64,000 nt of DNA from JAFANK01 sp036741695 (GTDB lineage: Bacteria; Vulcanimicrobiota; Vulcanimicrobiia; Eremiobacterales; Eremiobacteraceae). Shown in pieces: positions 58,727 through 64,000 of the stretch. Below the pieces are notes generated by a model, which worked only from the letters and a program-made list of their open reading frames with translations, was not told the origin of the DNA and searched no databases. Each line of letters starts with the position of its first letter. Position 1 is the first letter of the stretch. The DNA lies in assembly GCA_036741695.1 (NCBI GenBank), contig DAINRU010000009.1, positions 1 through 64,000 on the forward strand, in the 5' to 3' direction. Position numbers and translations under genes: made by a program.

Positions 58727-59611
58727 GTGTCAATCTACCTCGATACGAATAGCGTCGTCCTCGTCCAGGGGATCACGGGGCGCGAGGGCCTGTATCACGC
58801 GAACCGCATGCGCGCCTACGGCACAAAAGTCGCGGGCGGTGTCACGCCAGGCAAGGGTGGCCAGTCGGTCGACGATTTCCCGGTCTTCGACACGGTGCGA
58901 GAAGCCAAGAGCGCGACGCGCGCCACGACCAGCATCATCTTCGTACCGCCGCCGTTCGCCGCAGATGCGATATTGGAGTCCGCCGACGCCGGCATCGGCC
59001 TCATCGTCTGCATCACCGAAGGCATCCCCATCCACGACATGCTTAAAGCGGTGGCCGCATTGCCCAAAGGCGTCCGGCTCATCGGACCCAACTGTCCAGG
59101 TCTTGTCTCGCCAGGGCAGGCATTGGTCGGTATCATGCCCGGTCATGTGTTTTCGAGCGGCGAGGTCGGCATGGTCTCGCGCAGCGGCACCCTGACCTAC
59201 GAGATCGTCGACCAGCTCACTCGGGCGGGGATAGGTCAGAGCACGTGCATCGGTATCGGCGGCGATCCGATCATCGGCACGGTGTTCACGGATACCCTCC
59301 GCGCTTTCGAACGCGACGAGCGGACAACGTGCGTAGTTCTCGTCGGCGAGATCGGCGGCAGCGATGAAGAAGATGCAGCGGCGCTCATCGCCCGCGGCGA
59401 GTTCAGCAAACCCGTCGTGGCATTCATCGGCGGACGCTCTGCTCCGGAGGGGAAGCGCATGGGCCACGCGGGCGCCATCGTCAGTGGCAGCAGCGGCACG
59501 GCGCAAGCCAAGGTCGACGCCTTCATGAAGCTCGGCGTTCCCGTCGCCGAAAGCCCCGCCCAGATCCCAGATCTTGTGCGCTCGGTGCTCGCACAACCCG
59601 CTCGCCGCTAG
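58727..59611 (+). CDS. sucD: Succinyl-CoA synthetase alpha subunit
   Basis: A 294-aa CoA-binding subunit of succinate-CoA ligase. The CoA-binding Rossmann part shows SVVLVQGITGREGLYHANRM and KVAGGVTPGKGGQSVDDFPV. Later blocks are ITEGIPIHDMLKAVAALPKG, IGPNCPGLVSPGQALVGIMP, SRSGTLTYEIVDQLTRAGIG and QSTCIGIGGDPIIGTVFTDT. The phosphorylated histidine is H247 in GKRMGHAGAIVSGSSGTAQA. The GTG start has AAGGAG five bases upstream. With sucC it forms the complete enzyme. Confidence 0.97.
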   Translation: MSIYLDTNSVVLVQGITGREGLYHANRMRAYGTKVAGGVTPGKGGQSVDDFPVFDTVREAKSATRATTSIIFVPPPFAADAILESADAGIGLIVCITEGIPIHDMLKAVAALPKGVRLIGPNCPGLVSPGQALVGIMPGHVFSSGEVGMVSRSGTLTYEIVDQLTRAGIGQSTCIGIGGDPIIGTVFTDTLRAFERDERTTCVVLVGEIGGSDEEDAAALIARGEFSKPVVAFIGGRSAPEGKRMGHAGAIVSGSSGTAQAKVDAFMKLGVPVAESPAQIPDLVRSVLAQPARR

Positions 59612-59694
59612 CTGAAAATCGATCGAGTTTTGGACCGGCCCGTCAGGAGCAATGTCCCGCAAAAGGGCCCAACGAGCAGGTGTGCGAGCTCACT

Positions 59695-59722
59695 CTAAGC
59701 GAACTTTAAGCTTGCGTTAAGC
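59695..59722 (+). promoter_or_regulatory. Three tandem TTAAGC boxes with 11-bp spacing (putative response-regulator operator)
   Basis: CTAAGC (59695-59700), TTAAGC (59706-59711) and TTAAGC (59717-59722) repeat with an exact 11-bp period. This is the head-to-tail geometry of OmpR/PhoB/PhoP-family binding sites, about one helical turn per half-site. It lies 95 bp upstream of the TonB-receptor-like gene and 83 bp after sucD. The link to phosphate or any other signal is inference. The rest of the 205-bp gap holds no other gene. Confidence 0.55.
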
Positions 59723-59816
59723 GGTAAGGCGACAAGCACGATGGACGGGCTTGTTCCGTTCGGCATCGCACGCCCCGCCGCTTGATTTGCTCACTCACTT
59801 CAGGAGGAAACCCTTG

Positions 59817-62800
59817 ATGCAAAGTAAGGGCCTTCTCCGCATCGCGCTCTTGGCGTTTCTTGTTGTCGTCGTCCAGGGAACATGGGTACTGGCCGGCACT
59901 ACCGGAAACATCGAGGGCAAGGTGACGGACCAAAGTGGCAACGGCGTCGCCGGTGCCAAAGTCACGGCAGCTTCGCCGGGTCAATCGGCGAGCGCAACGA
60001 CGGTGACGAATGGATTTTACTCCATTCTCAACCTGTCTCCAGACACATACTCGGTCACGGCCAGCAAAGACGGTTATGATCCGTCGACTCGCTATGGCGT
60101 GACCGTACAGGCAGATCAATCGACCGCTGCCGACATCAAGATGTCTCAAACGGTCAAGACGATCGGACACGTCACGACGACGGCCGCGGCCACCGTCGTG
60201 AGCAAAACGGTCACGGGCGACTTGTATGCCGTTAACGCAGCCGCCATCAACAAGGCACAGGGTGCCTCGGGCGGCGCGGAGACGCTCTACAGCCAGAACG
60301 GCGTTGTCGGAACGCTTCCAGGCGTCAACCGGTACGCTATCGGCGGTGGCCCAGGTTACGGCGGCCAAGGTCAGCTCAGCATCCGAGGTGGCGCACCAGA
60401 CCAAGTCGGATACGAGCTCGACGGCATCCCGTTGAACCGCGGCTTCGACTTCTACAACGGCACGTCGTTCAACACGAACGGACTGGCCAGCCTTGAAGTG
60501 TACACGGGCGGCGCGCCGGCCGACTCAGGCCGAGCGATGTCCGGATACATCAATGAAACCATCTCACGTGGCAAGTACCCCGGTGGCGCGGACTTCACAG
60601 CCGTGGTGGGCAGCCCGCTGTTCAACCACTCGGTGCAGGCCGACGTCTACGGAGCGACCCCAGACAACCGCTTCAGCTACTACGTCTCGACGCTCGCCTC
60701 GGACAACTACGTGAACTTCGGTGATCGCAGCAACCTCGCGAACACCTCGTTCACCGTGCCCGCAGGCGACCCGGGATGCGGTGGTTTCAACTACGGCTTC
60801 AACTACTTCGGCATCGGCCGCGGCGTGCCAGGCGTAACGGCCGGCTCGCAGCCGCTGAACTGCGCCCAGCCGGTCACGCTGAACCAGCCGGCGTCGCAAG
60901 GCGCCTACGCGTCGACGCCGTACAACGCTCTGCGCGATACGGCGACGAACCTTCACTGGTCGCTCGTGCACAACGGGCTCAATGACGACCTGCAGGCGCT
61001 GTATGTCGTCGGCAGTACAGCCGCTGGTCCGTACGGACCGTACGGCACGTACGGCGCAGACCCGTCGCAAGCGACGGAGTTCGACACAGGTACGACCGTC
61101 CAGCCGAATGGCGTCATCGATTGGCCCACCGGCCAGTTCTACAAAGGCGCGGTCGGCCAGCCCTACAACCCGGCATTGCTGACGCCGCTCACCTGGCCCA
61201 CGTCAGGCGGAAGCGTAACCAATTGCGCCCCCACAGGCTTCAACGGTGCCACCGGTGGCCCGTTCTGCGGTGGCCCGATGCCGTCGAACTTCCAGGACAG
61301 CGAGAGCACGCAATACTCCATCGAGAAGCTGGCGTATACGCACTCGCTCAACCAGTCCTCGTTCCTACGCGTCTACGGCTACCAGATGTACTCGGCGTGG
61401 ACGCTCGACCAGCCGATCAACGGCTACGTCGGGTTCTCGTTCTACCAGCTCCACGACAATGCGTCCGGCGTAGGATTGGACTACCAAAACCAGCTCAACC
61501 AGCAAAACCTCATAAAGGTGATTGGCGACTGGTCACGTGACCTGACGCTGCGCTACAACTACTCACCTCAGACGGCGACCTCAAGCACGACCTGTGCAAC
61601 CGCTGGCGCATCTACCCCGTGTGGTCCGGGCGCGACGGTGACCGGTACCACGATCCCGTTTAGCACCTGGAACACGGTCACGCCACTCGACTGGGACGGT
61701 GTCATCCAAGACACGTTCAAGCCGAGCGACAAGATGCAGTTCGACATCGGACTGCGTTGGGATCAGTTCCTGTACCAGCTCATGCCTCAGGCGATCACAG
61801 GTCCCAACGGCCTGGCCTACCAAAGCGAAGTGGGATCCGGCCAATGTCTGCAGGGCTACAACTACTCTCCGAGCGATCCGAAGATCATCGGGCCCAACGG
61901 CAACCAGAACTGCTTCCAGCTGTTGCAGCCCGGTGCTACGGACAACCCAGGGAGCAATCCTGTGATCAGCCCGGGTGGGTTTGCTTGGACGAATCCGCCG
62001 GGCACGGCTGGCTTCACCGACATCAGCCCGAGATTCGGAGCGACGTTCAATATGGACCCAAGAGACGTCATCCGATTCTCCATCGGCCGCTACGTACAAC
62101 CGCCGAACTCGGCGTTTGAACAGTACACAAGAAACCCGGAATGGGGTCCGGGGGCAGGTACGAGCTTGCTCAACTCATTCATGACAGGGTTGGGCTTTGG
62201 CGCGTATCATGACATCCAACCAGAGGACAGCACGAACTACGACCTCTCGTTCGAGCACGAGTTCACTGGTGGATATTCTGCCAAGCTGACCCCGTTCTAC
62301 CGCGATACGCGCAACCAGATCCTGAGCATTCCCTTCAACCCTGCGTCGCCGAGCTTCGTCACGGGTGACAACTTCGGCAACGCGCACATCAGTGGTGTTG
62401 AGTTCACGTTGCAACGACCGGTTGCGGCGGCGAGCGGCATCGGTGGGGTTGTGAATGCGACCTTCACGAACACAGGGATCAGGTTCAACGTTCCGCGCGG
62501 TGGAACTGGGTCATTCCTCAACGTGTTAAACGGCACCACCGCGAGCAATTGCACGACGCCCATTTCGCTGGGGAACGGCGTTGTTGGGTTGCCCGACAGC
62601 GGTATCTGCGGGTACAACAACGCGTATCACACCAATTACGCGATGCTCAACCCGAGCGGCTACTACGCGCCGTCGTTCGTGATGGCGCCGACCTCGACAG
62701 GACCGTCCTACGATGTGGCGTGGGTCATCAATGTCACACCCGAAGTCAAGGAAGCCGGGTTTGACCTCTTGGTACCCTTCGCGTACTCGTCGGGCAGCCC

Positions 62801-63290
62801 GTACGGCGATGCCCTGCAGTTCCCAGATCCGCACTGCGCACCGGGCGTTCCATCAAACGCCAACACCGGTTGCCTTGCGGTGCCTAAGGGTGACACGTAC
62901 TACGGTGGCAACGGTCCCGACCCGTATACCGGCACGTTTGACGGACCTGGCTCGCTCAAGGGCCCGTCATTCTGGACCCTGGGCTTCAACGTTTCCCACG
63001 ATATCGGCCACAACCTGAAGGCCTCGATCCTGGGAACGAACATCGTCGCAGGGGTTCACAACTCGGGGTATGCTTGGGAGCAGCCCACAGGACAGAACAA
63101 CATCGCCTATGGCGACAACAGCTTCTACAGCGTCCTCCCGCTTGGAGGCTTCACCGGTGTTCTCGGTCCGAACGCCAACCAAGGACCGAAGCCGGCGAAC
63201 GGCTACTACGGCAACAACTACTACCCGTATTCGTCGGCCGGCATCTTGCCGTATCGCGACTTCATCTTCGCGCTCAGCATGAAGATCTAG
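59817..63290 (+). CDS. TonB-dependent-receptor-like outer-membrane protein with carboxypeptidase-regulatory domain
   Basis: A 1157-aa protein with a signal peptide (LLRIALLAFLVVVVQGTWVL). Residues about 28-110 are a carboxypeptidase-regulatory-like domain (GNIEGKVTDQSGNGVAGAKV, NGFYSILNLSPDTYSVTASK). Residues about 145-265 form a plug-like region (GQGQLSIRGGAPDQVGYELD, GIPLNRGFDFYNG, LEVYTGGAPADSGRAMSGYI). The remaining 880 residues are rich in aromatic/polar beta strands, as in a TonB-type barrel. This domain order is common in large receptors of Acidobacteria- and Bacteroidetes-like diderms. AGGAGGAA precedes ATG 59817. The substrate is unknown. A strong terminator follows. Confidence 0.88.
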   Translation: MQSKGLLRIALLAFLVVVVQGTWVLAGTTGNIEGKVTDQSGNGVAGAKVTAASPGQSASATTVTNGFYSILNLSPDTYSVTASKDGYDPSTRYGVTVQADQSTAADIKMSQTVKTIGHVTTTAAATVVSKTVTGDLYAVNAAAINKAQGASGGAETLYSQNGVVGTLPGVNRYAIGGGPGYGGQGQLSIRGGAPDQVGYELDGIPLNRGFDFYNGTSFNTNGLASLEVYTGGAPADSGRAMSGYINETISRGKYPGGADFTAVVGSPLFNHSVQADVYGATPDNRFSYYVSTLASDNYVNFGDRSNLANTSFTVPAGDPGCGGFNYGFNYFGIGRGVPGVTAGSQPLNCAQPVTLNQPASQGAYASTPYNALRDTATNLHWSLVHNGLNDDLQALYVVGSTAAGPYGPYGTYGADPSQATEFDTGTTVQPNGVIDWPTGQFYKGAVGQPYNPALLTPLTWPTSGGSVTNCAPTGFNGATGGPFCGGPMPSNFQDSESTQYSIEKLAYTHSLNQSSFLRVYGYQMYSAWTLDQPINGYVGFSFYQLHDNASGVGLDYQNQLNQQNLIKVIGDWSRDLTLRYNYSPQTATSSTTCATAGASTPCGPGATVTGTTIPFSTWNTVTPLDWDGVIQDTFKPSDKMQFDIGLRWDQFLYQLMPQAITGPNGLAYQSEVGSGQCLQGYNYSPSDPKIIGPNGNQNCFQLLQPGATDNPGSNPVISPGGFAWTNPPGTAGFTDISPRFGATFNMDPRDVIRFSIGRYVQPPNSAFEQYTRNPEWGPGAGTSLLNSFMTGLGFGAYHDIQPEDSTNYDLSFEHEFTGGYSAKLTPFYRDTRNQILSIPFNPASPSFVTGDNFGNAHISGVEFTLQRPVAAASGIGGVVNATFTNTGIRFNVPRGGTGSFLNVLNGTTASNCTTPISLGNGVVGLPDSGICGYNNAYHTNYAMLNPSGYYAPSFVMAPTSTGPSYDVAWVINVTPEVKEAGFDLLVPFAYSSGSPYGDALQFPDPHCAPGVPSNANTGCLAVPKGDTYYGGNGPDPYTGTFDGPGSLKGPSFWTLGFNVSHDIGHNLKASILGTNIVAGVHNSGYAWEQPTGQNNIAYGDNSFYSVLPLGGFTGVLGPNANQGPKPANGYYGNNYYPYSSAGILPYRDFIFALSMKI

Positions 63291-63314
63291 CGCGTAAACC
63301 GACAACGACAAGCC

Positions 63315-63350
63315 GGAAGGCTGCTGGGAAACCAGCAGCCTTCCGCTTTT
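63315..63350 (+). terminator. Strong rho-independent terminator
   Basis: A perfect 13-bp stem (GGAAGGCTGCTGG with its complement) closes a GAAA tetraloop and is followed by GCTTTT. It starts 25 bp after the receptor stop and should separate the receptor transcript from the downstream lipoprotein gene. Confidence 0.93.
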
Positions 63351-63478
63351 ACGCCCACCCGGCGGGGAGGTCGAGCAGGTACGCCCTCGAACCTGTCGGA
63401 CGAAGTCATTTGTGAGTGGACGCGGCGGCCGCGTTGTCCGGCTCGCCAAACCCCCAACGTGAGGAGAACCCCACCCTG

Positions 63479-64000
63479 ATGAATCCCAGACTGGGAGCTT
63501 GCATCGTTGCGGCGTGCATAGCGATTTTGGTCTTCGTGACCGGGTGCAACAACAACAGCACCACGACATCGACCGTGACACCGACCCCAGTGACGACCGG
63601 CCCTGACACGCTCTACGTCCAAGACGCCAGCTCGAAGACCATTCGCGTCTACGCCCACGCGTCGAACCTCAATGGCGTGGCCTATCCGTCTCTGATCTAC
63701 CCGACGAGCGATGCGAGCAATCCCGACATCATCTATTACGAGCCGTACAACATCCTGTGGTATCCGAGCGCCTACCCCTTCCCCACGATTGGTTCTCCCC
63801 AGGCGACACCGATCAAGATCTGGAACGCGGCCACGACCCTGAATGGCCAGAATCCGACTCAGCAAGTGCCGTACGCGAACGGGCAAGGCACGGCGACCTA
63901 TGACCCCGTGCACGACCTATTCTTCGTCGCCAACGTGAACGGACCGACTATCCAAGTCTATGCAAATGCGCATCTGATGAACGCTGCGTCGGTGAAGGCC
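63479..64000 (+). CDS. Lipoprotein with beta-propeller-like repeats (truncated by window end)
   Basis: The frame is open to the last base of the window, giving 174 codons. The N-terminus is a lipoprotein signal (MNPRLGACIVAACIAILVFV followed by lipobox TGC), then a Thr-rich linker (NNNSTTTSTVTPTPVTTGPD). The visible domain has repeated strand pairs, TLYVQDASSKTIRVYAHAS and LFFVANVNGPTIQVYANAH, spaced as blades of an NHL/YncE-type propeller. GAGGAG lies upstream of the ATG. It follows the TonB-receptor-like gene and its terminator, so it is probably transcribed separately, though a surface partnership with the receptor is possible. Confidence 0.8.
   Translation, partial: MNPRLGACIVAACIAILVFVTGCNNNSTTTSTVTPTPVTTGPDTLYVQDASSKTIRVYAHASNLNGVAYPSLIYPTSDASNPDIIYYEPYNILWYPSAYPFPTIGSPQATPIKIWNAATTLNGQNPTQQVPYANGQGTATYDPVHDLFFVANVNGPTIQVYANAHLMNAASVKA

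Noticed and set aside
1..64000. Insertion sequences, prophage, integrons, tRNA or rRNA genes
   Set aside because: No transposase, integrase or phage structural motifs, no terminal inverted repeats around genes, and no tRNA T-arm or rRNA segments were recognised by reading both strands.

Overview
The window is GC-rich and almost fully coding, in tight blocks with many 1-4 bp stop/start overlaps (ATGA, GTGA, TGATG). Gene content is that of a free-living diderm bacterium with a Terrabacteria-type division set. SepF, a DivIVA-like protein, WhiA, a YabN/MazG protein and RqcP occur together with a TonB-receptor-like protein (1157 aa) and an OstA/LptD-like barrel. That combination, plus the high GC, points to a deep-branching diderm lineage such as Candidatus Eremiobacterota (WPS-2). 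Armatimonadota-like relatives are an alternative. The phylum is my inference from gene content, not a search result. No insertion sequence, phage, CRISPR array, tRNA or rRNA was recognised.

Layout. 1-3982 (+): end of lspA, rluD, tgt, a YggS-type PLP protein, sepF, divIVA. 4031-7299 (-): an atypical membrane protein, then a compact flagellar-type operon (two FlgF/FlgG rod proteins, a FlgJ-like rod-binding protein, a FliA-type sigma factor and a 92-aa unknown). 7467-7979 (+): a small secreted protein. 8041-20557 (-): whiA with gap-pgk-tpiA-gpmI, a GT4 glycosyltransferase, rqcP-mazG, a PrsA/SurA-like lipoprotein and mfd. 20766-25070 (+): a secreted protein, deoB, then a polysaccharide block (sugar-phosphate transferase, O-antigen-ligase-like protein, TylF-type methyltransferase). 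25110-26496 (-): two methyltransferases. 26534-32307 (+): glycosyltransferase, murJ, purine and pyrimidine nucleoside phosphorylases, an RmlD-like reductase. 32352-36228 (-): epimerase, OstA-like barrel, LysN-type aminotransferase. 36380-48577 (+): larC, a Wzx-like flippase, two class III aminotransferases, a P5C-dehydrogenase-like ALDH, a two-subunit CoA-transferase, an M3 peptidase and a beta-lactamase-fold hydrolase. 48579-50738 (-): ECF sigma, zinc-finger anti-sigma and a bactofilin-like membrane protein. 50906-54931 (+): thioesterase, EamA transporter, gmd-rmd (GDP-rhamnose route) and an ICMT-like protein. 55079-55253: a probable structured non-coding RNA with promoter and terminator. 55296-59611 (+): hydroxyacyl-CoA dehydrogenase, acyl-CoA dehydrogenase, sucC, sucD. 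59817-64000 (+): the TonB-receptor-like protein, a strong terminator and a truncated lipoprotein.

Functional threads: central glycolysis; amino-acid/omega-amino-acid breakdown feeding CoA esters and succinyl-CoA; nucleoside salvage (deoB, punA, deoA in separate places); and surface polysaccharide synthesis spread over several blocks.

The most unusual non-coding signals are (i) a 20-bp palindrome, AACGGAYCTNNAGRTCCGTT, repeated at least 11 times between genes over about 51 kb, often just upstream of a ribosome binding site; (ii) the structured RNA at 55079-55253; (iii) three 11-bp-spaced TTAAGC repeats upstream of the receptor gene; and (iv) an ECF sigma gene whose best start is an ATT codon.
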